From NCBI GenBank assembly GCA_949130495.1, contig OX422208.1, forward strand, positions 397,132,561-397,196,560: a stretch of DNA of 64,000 nt, read 5' to 3'. Below are positions 21,836 to 35,560 of this stretch, one piece after another. Origin of the DNA: Sambucus nigra (taxonomy: Eukaryota > Streptophyta > Magnoliopsida > Dipsacales > Adoxaceae). A model generated the notes under the pieces. The model searched no databases and was not told the origin of the DNA. It was given only the letters and a program-made list of their open reading frames with translations. Positions within the stretch are counted from its first letter, which is position 1. Each line of letters opens with the position of its first letter. Position numbers and translations under genes: made by a program.

Positions 21836-24699
21836 CTCGAACCAGGACACCCGGGAGTACGCGATCAGTACCTACAAGTTACATTGGTCTCGTGTGAGGT
21901 GTTCGTGCCTCCTACAGGGTCGTTTGGGGGCTGGTTTGGATTTTCACCCTTTAACGGGCTGTTTAGAGTCTCAGTGTGATTTTTTAAAATTATCATCATA
22001 CACTCCAACCGAGAGACTCGGGACTACGCGGTAAGTTCCTACAAGTTATATTGGTCCCGTGCGAGGTGTTCGTGCCTCCTACGGGGTCGTTTTGGGCTTG
22101 GTTTGGGTTTTCACACTTTAACGGGCTGTTTTCAAGTCTAAGTGTGATCTTTGCAAATTATCGTCATACCCTTTGAACCGAGAGACCCGGGAGTACGCGG
22201 TCAGTACCTATAAGTTACATTGGTCCCGTGCGAGGTGTTCGTGCCTCCAACGGTGTCGTTTGGGGGCTGGTTTTGATTTTCACCCTTTAACGGGTTGTTT
22301 AGAGTCTCAGTGTGATTTTTGTAAATTATCATCATACAGTCCAACCTAGAGACTCAGGACTACGCGGTCAGTTCCTACATGTTACATTGGTCCCGTGCGA
22401 GGTGTTCGTGCCTCCTACGGGGTCGTTTGGGGGTTGGTTTGGGTTTTCACCCTTTAACGGGCTGTTTTCAAATCTGTGTGATTTTTCCAAATTATTGTCA
22501 TACTCTCCAATCGAGAGACCCGAGACTACGCGGTCAGTTCCAACAAGTTACATTGGTCCCGTGCAAGGTGTTCGTGCCTCCCGCGAGGTCATTTGGGGGT
22601 TGGTTTGGGTTTTCACCCCTTAACGGGCTGTTTTCAAGTCTATGTGTGATTTTTGAAAATTATCATCATACTCTCCAACCGAGAGACCCGGGACTAGAGG
22701 GTCAGTTCCAACAAGTTACATTGGTCCCGTGCAAGGTGTGCATGCCTCCCACGAGGTCGTTTGGTGGTTGGTTTGGGTTTTCACCCCTTAACTAGCTGTT
22801 TTCAAGTCTATTTGTGATTTTTGCAAATTATCATCATACTCTCCAACCGAGAGACCCAGGACTACGCGGTCAGTTCTTACAAGTTACATTGGTTCCGTGC
22901 GAGGTGTTCATGCCTCCTACGGGGTCGTTTGGGGGTTGGTTTGGGTTTTCACCCTTTAACGGCCTGTTTTCAAGTCTAAGTGTGATTTCTGCAAATTATC
23001 GTCATACCCTCAAATCGGGAGACCCGAGACTACATGGTCAGTTCCTCCAAGTTACATTGGTCCCGTGAGAGTTGTTCGTTCCTCCTATGGAGTCATTTGG
23101 GGGATAGTTTGGGTTTTAACCCTTTAACGGCCTGTTTTCAAGTCTAAGTGTGATTTTTGTAAATTATCATCATACTCTCAAACCGGGAAACTCGAGACTA
23201 TGCATTCAGTTCTTACAAGTTACATTGGTCCCGTGTGAGGTGTTCGTGCCTCCTACGGGGTCGTTTGGGTGTTGGTTTGGGTTTTCACCCTTTAACGGCC
23301 TGTTTTTAAGTCTAAGTGTGATTTTTCGAAATTATCATCATACTCTCGAACTGGGAGACCCGAGACTACGTGGTCAATTCCTACAAGTTACATTGGTCCC
23401 GTGCGAGGTGTTCATGCCTCCTACGGGATCGTTTGGGGGCTGGTTTGGGTTTTCACCCTTTAATGGCCTGTTTTCAATTCTAAGTGTAATTGTTGCAAAT
23501 TATCGTCATACTCTCAAACTGGGAGACCCGGCACTACGCGGTCAGTTCCTACATGTTACATTGGTCCCATGGGAGGTGTTTGTGCCTCCCGCGAGGTCGT
23601 TTGGGGGTTGGTTTGAGTTTTCACCCTTTAACGAGATGTTTTCAAGTCTAAGTGTAATTTTTGCAAATTATCATCATACTCTCGAACTGGGAGACCCGAG
23701 ACTATGCGATCAGGTCCAACGAGTTACATTGGTCCCGTGCGAGTGGTTTGTGCCTCCTACAGGGGAGATGGTTTGAGTTTTCACCCTTTAACGGCCGGTT
23801 TTCAAGTCTATGTGTGATTTTTACAAATTATCATCATACACTCCAACCGAGAGAATCGGGACTACGCAGTCAGTTCCTACAAGTTAGATTGGTCCCGTGC
23901 GAGGTGTTCGTGCCTCCTACGGGGTCGTTTGGGGGTTGGTTTGCGTTTTCACTCCTTAACTGGCTATTTTCAAGTCTATGTGTGATTTTTGCAAATTATC
24001 ATCATACTCTCCAACCGAGAGACCCGGGACTACGCGGTCAGTTCCTATAAGTTACATTGGTTCTGTGCGAGGTGTTCATGCCTCCTACGGGGTCGTTTGG
24101 GGGTTAGTTTGGGTTTTCACCCTTTAACGGCCTGTTTTTAGGTCTAAGTGTGATTTTTGTAAATTATCGTCATACACTCCAACCGGGAGACTCGGGACTA
24201 CGCGGTCAGTTCCTACAAGTTACATTGGTCCCGTGCGAGGTGTTCGTGCCTCCTACGGGGTCGTTTGGGGGCTGGTTTGGGTTTTCACCCTTTAACGAGA
24301 TATTTTCAAATCTATGTGTGATTTTTGCAACTTATCGCCATACTCTCCAATCGAGAGACCCGGGACTACGCGGTCAGTTCCAACAAGTTACATTGGTCCC
24401 GTGCGAGGTGTTCGTGCCTCCCGCGAGGTCGTTTGGGGGTTGGTTTGGGTTTTCACCCTTTAATGGCCTGTTTTCAAGTCTAAGTGTGATTTTTGCAAAT
24501 TATCATCATACTCTCAAATCAGGAGACCCGGGACTACGTGGTCAGTTCCTACAAGTTACATTTGTCCCGTGCGAGGTGTTCGTTCCTCCTATGGGGTCAT
24601 TTGGGGGATAGTTTGGGTTTTAACGCTTTAATGGCCTGTTTTCAATTCTAAGTGTGATTTTTGCTAATTATCGTCATACTCTCAAACCGGGAGACCCAG
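21836..24699 (+). repeat. Heterogeneous satellite stretch with an ~1.84-kb echo
   Basis: About 17 monomers. Around 22270-22620 the order of types is the same as around 24110-24460, offset about 1,838 bp (eleven monomers minus 10 bp): TTTAGAGTCTCAGTG or TTTTTAGGTC, then GAGACTC(A/G)GGAC, then TTCAAATCT, then the GCGAGG type. Small private indels occur: CTTTGAACC near 22171 (+1) and CAAATCTGTGTG near 22469 (-2). An 8-bp-deleted monomer is at 23761. Confidence 0.72.
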
Positions 24700-26185
24700 G
24701 ACTACGCGATCAGTTCCTACATGTTAGATTTGTCCCGTGCGAGGTGTTCGTGCCTCCTATGGGGTCGTTTGGGGGCTGGCTTGGGTTTTCACCTTTTAAC
24801 GGGCTATATTCAAGTCTAAGTGTAATTTTTGAAAATTATCGCCATACTCTCGAACCGAGAGACCCGGGACTACGCGGTTAGTTCCTACAAGTAACATTTG
24901 TCTCGTACGAGGTGTTCGTGCCTCCTACGGGGTCGTTTGGGGGCTGATTTGGGTTTTCAAACTTTAACGGCCTGCTTTCAAGTCTTAGTGTTATTTTTGC
25001 AAATTATCATCATACTCTCAAATTGGGAGACCCGAGACTATGCAGTCAGTTCCTACAAGTTACATTGGTCCCGTGCGAGGTGTCCGTGCCTCCTACGGGG
25101 ACGTTTGGGGGCTGGTTTTGGTTTTCACTCTTTAACGGCCTGTTTTCAAGTCTAAGTGTGATTTTTGCAAATTATCATCATACTCTCGAACCGAGAGACC
25201 CGAAACTACGCGGTCAGTTCGTACCAGTTACATTGGTCCCGTACGAGGTGTTCGTGCCTCCTACGGGGGGTCGTTTGGGGGCTGGTGTGGGTTTTCACCC
25301 TTTAATGGTCTCTTTTCAATTCTAAGTGTGATTTTTGCAAATTATCATCATACTCTCAAACCGGGAGACCCGGGACTACGCGGTCAGTTCCTACATGTTA
25401 CATTGGTCCCGTGCGAGGTGTTCGTGCCACCTATGGGGTCGTTTGGGCCCTGGGTTGGGTTTTCACCCTTTAACGGTCTGTTTTCAAGACTAAGTGTGAT
25501 TTTTTCAAGATATCATCATACTCTCGAACCGAGAGACCCGGGACTATGCGGTCAGTTCCAACAAGTTACATTGGTCCCGTGCGAGGTGTTTGTGCCTCCC
25601 GCGAGGTCGTTTGGGGGTTGGTTTGGGTTTTCACCCTTTAACGAGATGTTTTCAATTCTAAGTGTAATTTTTGCAAATTATCATCATGCTCTCGAACTGG
25701 AAGACTCGAGACTACGCGTCGAGTTCCAACAAGTTACATTGATCCCGTGCGAGGTGTTCGTGCCTCCTACGGGGGAGCGGGTTTGAGTTTTCACCCTTTA
25801 ACGGCCTTTTTTGAAGTCTAAGTGTGATCTTTGCAAATTATCGACATACCCTCGAACCGGGAGACCCGGGACTATGCGGACAGTTCCTACTAGTTACATT
25901 GGTCCCGTGTGAGGTGTTTGTGCCTCCTATGGGGTCGTTTGGGGGTTGGTTTGGGTTTTCACCCCTTAACGGGCTATTTTCATGTCTATGTGTTATTTTT
26001 GCAAATTATCATCATACTCTCCAAACGAGAGACCCGGGACTACGCGGTCAGTTCCTACAAGTTACATTGCTTCCGTGCGAAGTGTTCATGCCTCCTACGG
26101 GGTCATTTGGGGGTTGGTTTGGGTTTTCACCCTTTAACGGCCTATTTTCAAGTCAAAGTGTGATCTTTGCAAATTATCATCATAC
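24700..26185 (+). repeat. 9-monomer block, right copy of the old ~4.35-kb-spaced duplication
   Basis: Partner of 20350-21835. Private changes include ACGGGGGGTCG near 25263 (+2 bp) and GCTATATTCAAG near 24802. From about 25320 onward this segment is also the start of the first 2,343-bp unit. The same sequence therefore took part in two duplication events of different age. Confidence 0.78.
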
Positions 26186-27662
26186 CCTCGAACTAGGAGT
26201 CCCGAGACTACGCGGTCAGTTCCAACAAGTTACATTGGTCCCGTGCGAGGTGTTTGTACCTCCCACGAGGTCGTTTGGGGGTTGGTTTGGGTTTTCACCC
26301 CTTAATGGGTTGTTTTCAAGTCCATGTGTGATTTTTGAAAATTATCATCATACTCTCCAACCGAGAGACCCGGGACTACGCGGTCAGTTCTTACAAGTAA
26401 CATTGGTTCCGTGCGAGGTGTTCATGCCTCCTACGGGGTCGTTTGGGGGTTAGTTTGGGTTTTCACCCTTTAACGGCCTGTTTTTAGGTCTAAGTGTGAT
26501 CTTTGCAAATTATAATCACACCCACGAACCGGGAGACCCGGGAGTACACGGTCAGTACCTACAAGTTACATTGGTCCCGTGCGAGGTGTTCGTGCCTCCT
26601 GCGGGGTCGTTTGGGGGCTGGTTTGGATTTTCACCCTTTAACGGGCTGTTTAGAGTCTCAGTGTGATTTTTGCAAATTATCGTCATACACTCCAACCGGG
26701 AGACCCGGGACTACGTGGTCCGTTCCTACAAGTTACATTGGTCCGGTGCGAGGTGTTCGTTCCTCCTACGGGGTCGTTTGGGGGTTGGTTTGGGTTTTCA
26801 CCCTTTAACGGGTTATTTTCAAGTCTATGTGTGATTTTTGCAAATTATCGTCATACTCTCAAATCGGGAGACCCGAGACTACATGGTCAGTTCCTCCAAG
26901 TTACATTGGTCCCGTGCGAGGTGTTCGTTCCTCCTATGGGGTCATTTGGGGGATAGTTTGGGTTTTAACCCTTTAACGGCCTGTTTTCAAGTGTAAGTGT
27001 GATTTTTGCAAATTATCATTATACTCTCAAACCGGGAGACTCAAGACTACGCGGTCAGTTCCTATAAGTTACATTGGTCTCGTGCGAGGTGTTCGTGCCT
27101 CCTACGGGGTCATTTGGAGGTTGGTTTGGGTTTTCACCCTTTAACGGCCTGTTTTCAAGTCTAAGTGTGATTTTTGTAAATTATCATCTTACTCTCAAAT
27201 CGGGAGACCCGGGACTACGTGGTCAGTTCCTACAAGTTACATTGGTCCCGTGCGAGGTGTTTGTTCCTCCTATGGGGTCATTTGGGGGATAGTTTGGGTT
27301 TTAACACTTTAACAGCCTGTTTTCAAGTCTAAGTGTGATTTTTGCAAATTATCATCATACTCTCAAACCGGGAGACTCGAGACTACGCGGTCAGTTCCTA
27401 CAAGTTACATTGGTCCCGTGCGAGGTATTCGTGCCTCCTACGGGGTCGTTTGGGGGCTGGTTTGGGTTTTCACCCTTAAACGGCCTGTTTTCCAGTCTAA
27501 GTGTGATTTTTACAAATTATCGTCATACTCACGTACTGGGAGACCCGGAACTACATGGTCAGTTCCTATAAGTTACATTGGTCCTGTGCGAGGTGTTCGT
27601 GCCTCCTATGGGATCGTTTGGGGACTGGTTTGGGTTTTCACCCTTTGATGGCCTGTTTTCAA
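25320..27662 (+). repeat. 14-mer HOR unit (2,343 bp), copy 1
   Basis: Fourteen monomers form a 2,343-bp unit, 9 bp less than 14 x 168, chiefly from the 8-bp-deleted monomer at 25771. Offsets of exactly 2,343 bp connect, for example, the CATACCCTCGAACCGGG monomer near 25850 with 28193, the TTTAGAGTCTCAGTG monomers near 26650 and 28993, and CTCAAACCGGGAGACTCGAG near 27363 with CTCAGATCGGGAGACTCGAG near 29706. The start is approximate because similarity fades gradually. Confidence 0.85.
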
Positions 27663-30005
27663 TTCTAATTGTGATTTTTGCAAATTATCGTCATACTCTC
27701 AAACCGGGAGACCCGAGACTACGCAGTCAGTTCCTACATGTTACTTTGGTCCCGTGCGAGGTGTTCGTACCTCCTATGGGGTCGATTGGGGGTTGTTTTG
27801 GGTTTTCACCCTTTAACGGTTTGTTTTCAAGACTAAGTGTGATTTTTGCAAATTATCATCATACTCTCAAAATGGGAGACCCGGGACTATGCGGTCAGCT
27901 CCCACAAGTTACAATGGTCCCGTGCGAGGTGTTTGTGCCTCCCGCGAGGTCATTTGGGGGCTGGTTTCAGTTTTCACCCTTTAATCAGATGTTTTCAAGT
28001 CTAAGTGTAATTTTTCCAAATTATCATCATACTCTCGAACTGGGAGACCCAAGACAACACGTCGAGTTCCAACAAGTTACATTGGTCCCGTGCGAGGTGT
28101 TTGTGCCTCCTACGAGGGAGCTGGTTTGAGTTTTCACCCTTTAACGGCCTTTTTTGAAGTCTAAGTGTGATCTTTGCAAATTATCGACATACCCTCGAAT
28201 CGGGAGACCCGGGACTACGCGGACAGTTCCTACTAGTTACATTGTTCCCGTGCGAGGTGTTTGTGCCTCCTATGGGGTCGTTTGGGGGTTGGTTTGGGGT
28301 TTCACCCCTTAACGGGCTATTTTCATGTCTATGTGTTATTTTTGCAAATTATCATCATACTCTCCAAACGAGAGACCCGGGACTACGCGGTCAGTTCCTA
28401 CAAGTTACATTGCTTCCGTGCGAGGTGTTCATGCCTCCTACGGGGTCGTTTGGGGGTGGGTTTGGGTTTTCACCCTTTAACGGCCTGTTTTCAAGTCTAA
28501 GTGTGATCTTTGCAAATTATCATCATACCCTCGAACTAGGAGACCCTGGACTACGCGGTCAGTTCCAACAAGTTACATTGGTCCCGTGCGAGGTGTTTGT
28601 ACCTCCCGCGAGGTCGTTTGGGGGTTGGTTTGGGTTTTCACCCCTTAATGGGCTGTTTTCAAGTCTATGTGTGATTTTTGCAAATTATCATCATACTCTC
28701 CAACCGAGAGACCCGGGACTACACGGTCAGTTCTTACAAGTTACATTGGTTTCGTGCGAGGTGTTCATTCCTCCTACGGGGTCGTTTGGGGGTTAGTTTG
28801 GGTTTTCACCCTTTAACGGCCTATTTTCAGGTCTAAGTGTGATCTTTACAAATTATCCTCATACTCTCGAACCGAGAGACCCGGGAGTACACGGTCAGTA
28901 CCTACAAGTTACATTGGTCCCGTGCGAGGTGTTCGTGCCTCCTACGGGGTCGTTTGTGGGCTGGCCTGGATTTTCACCCTTTAACGGGTTGTTTAGAGTC
29001 TCAGTGTGATTTTTGCAAATTATCGTCATACACTCCAACCGGGAGACTCGGGACTACGCGGTCAGTTCCTACAAGTTACATTGGTCCGGTGTGAGGTGTT
29101 CGTGCCTCCTACGGGGTCGTTTGGGGGTTGGTTTGTGTTTTTACCCTTTAACGGGTTATTTTCAAGTCTATGTGTGATTTTTGCAAATTATCTTCATACT
29201 CTCAAATCGGGAGAACCGAGATTACATGGTCAGTTCCTACAAGTTACATTGGTCCCGTGCGAGGTGTTCGTTCCTCCTATGGGGTCATTTGGGGGATAGT
29301 TTGGGTTTTAACCCTTTAACGGCCTGTTTTCAAGTCTAAGTGTGATTTTTGCAAATTATCATCATACTCTCAAACCGGGAGACTCGAGACTACGCGGTCA
29401 GTTCCTATATGTTACATTTATCCCGTGCGAGGTGTTCGTGCCTCCTACGGGGTCATTTGGAGGTTGGTTTGGGTTTTCACCCTTTAACGGCCTGTTTTCA
29501 AGTCTAAGTGTGATTTTTACAAATTATCATCTTACTCTCAAATCGGGAGACCCGGGACTACGTGGTCAGTTCCTACAAGTTACATTGGTCCCGTGCGAGG
29601 TGTTCGTTCCTCCTATGGGGTCATTTGGGGTATAGTTTGGGTTTTAACACTTTAACAGCCTGTTTTCAAGTCTAAGTGTGATTTTTGCAAATTATCATCA
29701 TACTCTCAGATCGGGAGACTCGAGACTACGCGGTCAGTTCATACAAGTTACATTGGTCCCGTGCGAGGTGTTCGTGCCTCCTATGGGGTCGTTTGGGGGC
29801 TGGTTTAGGTTTTCACCCTTTATCGGCCTGTTTTCCAGTCTAAGTGTGATTTTTATAAATTATCGTCATACTCTCGAACTGGGAGACCCGGGACTACGTG
29901 GTCAGTTCCTACAAGTTACATTGGTCCTGTGCGAGGTGTTCGTGCCTCCTATGGGATCGTTTGGGGACTGGTTTGGGTTTTCACCCTTTGATGGCCTGTT
30001 TTCAA
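27663..30005 (+). repeat. 14-mer HOR unit (2,343 bp), copy 2
   Basis: Second tandem copy of the 14-mer. It continues into a partial third as far as about 30360, with the 8-bp-deleted monomer seen at 25771, 28111 and 30456. From about 28690 onward it is itself the template for the 1,511-bp and 1,503-bp repeats that dominate 29.5-36 kb. Confidence 0.85.
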
Positions 30006-30987
30006 TTCTAAGTGTGATTTTTGCAAATTATCGTCATACTCTCAAACTGGGAGACCCGGGACTACCCAGTCAGTTCCTACATGTTACATTGGTCCCGTGC
30101 GAGGTGTTCGTACCTCCTATGGGGTCGTTTGGGGGTTGGTTTGGGTTTTCAACCTTTAACGGTCTGTTTTCAAGACTAAGTGTGATTTTTACATATTATC
30201 ATCATATTCTCCAAACGGGAGACCCGGGACTATGCGGTCAGTTCCACCAAGTTACAATGGTCCCGTGCGAGGTGTTTGTGCCTCCCGCGAGGTGATTTGG
30301 GGGCTGGTTTCAGTTTTCACCCATTAATCAGATGTTTTCAACTCTAAGTGTAATTTGTCCAAATTATCGTCATACTCTCGAACTGGGAGACCCGAGACTA
30401 TGCGGTCAGTTCCAACAAGTTACATTGGTCCCGTTCGAGGTGTTTGTGCCTCCTACAGGGGAGCTGGTTTGAGTTTTCACCCTTTAACGACCTGTTTTCA
30501 AGTCTAAGTGTGATCATTGCAAATTGTCATCATACCCCCGAACCGGGAGACCCGGGACTACGCGATAAGTACCTACAAGTTACATTGGTCCCGTGCGAGG
30601 TGTTCGTGCCTCCTACGGGGTCGTTTCGGGGATGTTTTGGATTTTCACCCTTTAACGGGCTGTTTTTAAGTCTAAGTGTGATTTTTACAAATTATCATCA
30701 TACAATCCAACCAGGAGACCCGGGACTACGCGGTTAGTTCCTACAAGTTACATTGGTCCCGTGCGAGGTGTTCGTGCTTCCTACGAGGTCGTTTGGGGTT
30801 GGTTTGCGTTTTCACCCCTTAACGGGCTATTTTCAAGTCTATATGTGATTTTTGCAAATTATCATCATACTCTCCAACCGAGAGACCCAGGACTACGCGG
30901 TCAGTTCCTACAAGTTACATTGGTTCCGTACGAGGTGTTCATGCCTCCTACGGGGTCATTTGGGGGTTGGTTTGGGTTTTTAACCTT
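29485..30987 (+). repeat. 9-mer HOR unit (1,503 bp), copy 1
   Basis: Nine monomers in 1,503 bp. Marks are ATCATCTTACTCTC, GGGGTATAGTTTGGG, CTCAGATCGGGAG, TTTATCGGCCTG, TACATATTATCATC, GCGAGGTGATTTGG, TAATTTGTCC, an 8-bp-deleted monomer at 30456, CCCCCGAACC and GGTCGTTTGGGGTTGG (-1 bp). This copy has GAGACTCGAGAC after CAGATCGG, as do the copies near 33560 and 35070. Confidence 0.92.
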
Positions 30988-32520
30988 TAACGGCCTGTTT
31001 TCAAGTCTAAGTGTGATTTTTACAAATTATCATCTTACTCTCAAATCGGGAGACCCGGGACTACGTGGTCAGTTCCTACAAGTTACATTGGTCCCGTGCG
31101 AGGTGTTCGTTCCTCCTATGGGGTCATTTGGGGTATAGTTTGGGTTTTAACACTTTAACAGCCTGTTTTCAAGTCTAAGTGTGATTTTTGCAAATTATCA
31201 TCATACTCTCAGATCGGGAGACCCGGGACTACGCGGTCAGTTCATACAAGTTACATTGGTCCCGTGCGAGGTGTTCGTGCCTCCTATGGGGTCGTTTGGG
31301 GGCTGGTTTAGGTTTTCACCCTTTATCGGCCTGTTTTCCAGTCTAAGTGTGATTTTTATAAATTATCGTCATACTCTCGAACTGGGAGACCCGGGAGTAC
31401 GTGGTCAGTTCCTACAAGTTACATTGGTCCTGTGCGAGGTGTTCGTGCCTCCTATGGGATCGTTTGGGGACTGGTTTGGGTTTTCACCCTTTGATGGCCT
31501 GTTTTCAATTCTAAGTGTGATTTTTGCAAATTATCGTCATACTCTCAAACTGGGAGACCCGGGACTACCCAGTCAGTTCCTACATGTTACATTGGTCCCG
31601 TGCGAGGTGTTCGTACCTCCTATGGGGTCGTTTGGGGGTTGGTTTGGGTTTTCAACCTTTAACGGTCTGTTTTCAAGACTAAGTGTGATTTTTACATATT
31701 ATCATCATATTCTCCAAACGGGAGACCCGGGACTATGCGGTCAGTTCCACCAAGTTACAATGGTCCCGTGCGAGGTGTTTGTGCCTCCCGCGAGGTGATT
31801 TGGGGGCTGGTTTCAGTTTTCACCCATTAATCAGATGTTTTCAACTCTAAGTGTAATTTGTCCAAATTATCGTCATACTCTCGAACTGGGAGACCCGAGA
31901 CTATGCGGTCAGTTCCAACAAGTTACATTGGTCCCGTTCGAGGTGTTTGTGCCTCCTACAGGGGAGCTGGTTTGAGTTTTCACCCTTTAACGACCTGTTT
32001 TCAAGTCTAAGTGTGATCATTGCAAATTGTCATCATACCCCCGAACCGGGAGACCCGGGACTACGCGATAAGTACCTACAAGTTACATTGGTCCCGTGCG
32101 AGGTGTTCGTGCCTCCTACGGGGTCGTTTCGGGGATGTTTTGGATTTTCACCCTTTAACGGGCTGTTTTTAAGTCTAAGTGTGATTTTTACAAATTATCA
32201 TCATACAATCCAACCAGGAGACCCGGGACTACGCGGTTAGTTCCTACAAGTTACATTGGTCCCGTGCGAGGTGTTCGTGCTTCCTACGAGGTCGTTTGGG
32301 GTTGGTTTGCGTTTTCACCCCTTAACGGGCTATTTTCAAGTCTATATGTGATTTTTGCAAATTATCATCATACTCTCCAACCGAGAGACCCAGGACTACG
32401 CGGTCAGTTCCTACAAGTTACATTGGTTCCGTACGAGGTGTTCATGCCTCCTACGGGGTCATTTGGGGGTTGGTTTGGGTTTTTAACCTTTAACGGCCTG
32501 TTTTCAAGTCTAAGTGTGAT
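30988..32520 (+). repeat. 9-mer HOR unit (1,503 bp), copy 2
   Basis: Direct tandem copy of the preceding unit, differing at very few positions: GAGACCCGGGAC after CAGATCGG near 31209, and GGGAGTACGTGG near 31390. Both changes are also present at 38755 and 38935, which ties this copy to the one starting near 38650. Beyond about 32517 it continues with GATCTTTGCAAATTATCG where the unit would restart with GATTTTTACAAATTATC. Confidence 0.92.
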
Positions 32521-32689
32521 CTTTGCAAATTATCGTCATACCCTCAAACTGAGAGACTCGGGAGTACGCGGTCAGAACCTACAAGTTACATTGGTCCCGT
32601 ACGAGGTGTTCGTGCCTCCTACGGGGTCGTTTGGGGGCTGGTTTGGATTTTCACCCTTTAACGGGTTATTTTCAAGTCTGAGTGTGATC

Positions 32690-34045
32690 TTTACAAATTA
32701 TCCTCATACTCTCGAACCGAGAGACCCGGGAGTACACGGTCAGTACCTACAAGTTACATTGGTCCCGTGCGAGGTGTTCGTGCCTCCTACGGGGTCGTTT
32801 GTGGGCTGGCCTGGATTTTCACCCTTTAACGGGTTGTTTAGAGTCTCAGTGTGATTTTTGCAAATTATCGTCATACACTCCAACCGGGAGACTCGGGACT
32901 ACGCGGTCAGTTCCTACAAGTTACATTGGTCCGGTGTGAGGTGTTCGTGCCTCCTACGGGGTCGTTTGGGGGTTGGTTTGTGTTTTTACCCTTTAACGGG
33001 TTATTTTCAAGTCTATGTGTGATTTTTGCAAATTATCTTCATACTCTCAAATCGGGAGAACCGAGATTACATGGTCAGTTCCTACAAGTTACATTGGTCC
33101 CGTGCGAGGTGTTCGTTCCTCCTATGGGGTCATTTGGGGGATAGTTTGGGTTTTAACCCTTTAACGGCCTGTTTTCAAGTCTAAGTGTGATTTTTGCAAA
33201 TTATCATCATACTCTCAAACCGGGAGACTCGAGACTACGCGGTCAGTTCCTATATGTTACATTTATCCCGTGCGAGGTGTTCGTGCCTCCTACGGGGTCA
33301 TTTGGAGGTTGGTTTGGGTTTTCACCCTTTAACGGCCTGTTTTCAAGTCTAAGTGTGATTTTTACAAATTATCATCTTACTCTCAAATCGGGAGACCCGG
33401 GACTACGTGGTCAGTTCCTACAAGTTACATTGGTCCCGTGCGAGGTGTTCGTTCCTCCTATGGGGTCATTTGGGGTATAGTTTGGGTTTTAACACTTTAA
33501 CAGCCTGTTTTCAAGTCTAAGTGTGATTTTTGCAAATTATCATCATACTCTCAGATCGGGAGACTCGAGACTACGCGGTCAGTTCATACAAGTTACATTG
33601 GTCCCGTGCGAGGTGTTCGTGCCTCCTATGGGGTCGTTTGGGGGCTGGTTTAGGTTTTCACCCTTTATCGGCCTGTTTTCCAGTCTAAGTGTGATTTTTA
33701 TAAATTATCGTCATACTCTCGAACTGGGAGACCCGGGACTACGTGGTCAGTTCCTACAAGTTACATTGGTCCTGTGCGAGGTGTTCGTGCCTCCTATGGG
33801 ATCGTTTGGGGACTGGTTTGGGTTTTCACCCTTTGATGGCCTGTTTTCAATTCTAAGTGTGATTTTTGCAAATTATCGTCATACTCTCAAACTGGGAGAC
33901 CCGGGACTACCCAGTCAGTTCCTACATGTTACATTGGTCCCGTGCGAGGTGTTCGTACCTCCTATGGGGTCGTTTGGGGGTTGGTTTGGGTTTTCAACCT
34001 TTAACGGTCTGTTTTCAAGACTAAGTGTGATTTTTACATATTATC
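32690..34045 (+). repeat. HOR segment repeating 28845-30200 (truncated 1,511-bp unit)
   Basis: Offset 3,845 bp from 28845-30200, with only rare differences by eye. Marks are ATTATCCTCATACTC, GTGGGCTGGCCTGG, GTTTGTGTTTTTACCC, CGGGAGAACCGAGATTAC and CTATATGTTACATTTATCC. It breaks near 34035-34055. There the TACATATTATCATCATA segment is joined to CTCTCCAACCGAGAG, the sequence that belongs to about 28700, not the ATTCTCCAAACGGG expected from 30200. Confidence 0.9.
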
Positions 34046-35560
34046 ATCATACTCTCCAACCGAGAGACCCGGGACTACACGGTCAGTTCTTACAAGTTAC
34101 ATTGGTTTCGTGCGAGGTGTTCATTCCTCCTACGGGGTCGTTTGGGGGTTAGTTTGGGTTTTCACCCTTTAACGGCCTATTTTCAGGTCTAAGTGTGATC
34201 TTTACAAATTATCCTCATACTCTCGAACCGAGAGACCCGGGAGTACACGGTCAGTACCTACAAGTTACATTGGTCCCGTGCGAGGTGTTCGTGCCTCCTA
34301 CGGGGTCGTTTGTGGGCTGGCCTGGATTTTCACCCTTTAACGGGTTGTTTAGAGTCTCAGTGTGATTTTTGCAAATTATCGTCATACACTCCAACCGGGA
34401 GACTCGGGACTACGCGGTCAGTTCCTACAAGTTACATTGGTCCGGTGTGAGGTGTTCGTGCCTCCTACGGGGTCGTTTGGGGGTTGGTTTGTGTTTTTAC
34501 CCTTTAACGGGTTATTTTCAAGTCTATGTGTGATTTTTGCAAATTATCTTCATACTCTCAAATCGGGAGAACCGAGATTACATGGTCAGTTCCTACAAGT
34601 TACATTGGTCCCGTACGAGGTGTTCGTTCCTCCTATGGGGTCATTTGGGGGATAGTTTGGGTTTTAACCCTTTAACGGCCTGTTTTCAAGTCTAAGTGTG
34701 ATTTTTGCAAATTATCATCATACTCTCAAACCGGGAGACTCGAGACTACGCGGTCAGTTCCTATATGTTACATTTATCCCGTGCGAGGTGTTCGTGCCTC
34801 CTACGGGGTCATTTGGAGGTTGGTTTGGGTTTTCACCCTTTAACGGCCTGTTTTCAAGTCTAAGTGTGATTTTTACAAATTATCATCTTACTCTCAAATC
34901 GGGAGACCCGGGACTACGTGGTCAGTTCCTACAAGTTACATTGGTCCCGTGCGAGGTGTTCGTTCCTCCTATGGGGTCATTTGGGGTATAGTTTGGGTTT
35001 TAACACTTTAACAGCCTGTTTTCAAGTCTAAGTGTGATTTTTGCAAATTATCATCATACTCTCAGATCGGGAGACTCGAGACTACGCGGTCAGTTCATAC
35101 AAGTTACATTGGTCCCGTGCGAGGTGTTCGTGCCTCCTATGGGGTCGTTTGGGGGCTGGTTTAGGTTTTCACCCTTTATCGGCCTGTTTTCCAGTCTAAG
35201 TGTGATTTTTATAAATTATCGTCATACTCTCGAACTGGGAGACCCGGGACTACGTGGTCAGTTCCTACAAGTTACATTGGTCCTGTGCGAGGTGTTCGTG
35301 CCTCCTATGGGATCGTTTGGGGACTGGTTTGGGTTTTCACCCTTTGATGGCCTGTTTTCAATTCTAAGTGTGATTTTTGCAAATTATCGTCATACTCTCA
35401 AACTGGGAGACCCGGGACTACCCAGTCAGTTCCTACATGTTACATTGGTCCCGTGCGAGGTGTTCGTACCTCCTATGGGGTCGTTTGGGGGTTGGTTTGG
35501 GTTTTCAACCTTTAACGGTCTGTTTTCAAGACTAAGTGTGATTTTTACATATTATCATCA
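34046..35560 (+). repeat. HOR unit of 1,511 bp (copy of 28690-30200)
   Basis: Follows the 34.04-kb junction and repeats the preceding segment at an offset of 1,511 bp, and 28.69-30.20 kb at about 5,356 bp. Near 34613 it has CCGTACGAGG where the other two copies have CCGTGCGAGG. Its right end passes without interruption into the rest of the 1,503-bp unit type, up to about 36370. Confidence 0.9.
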
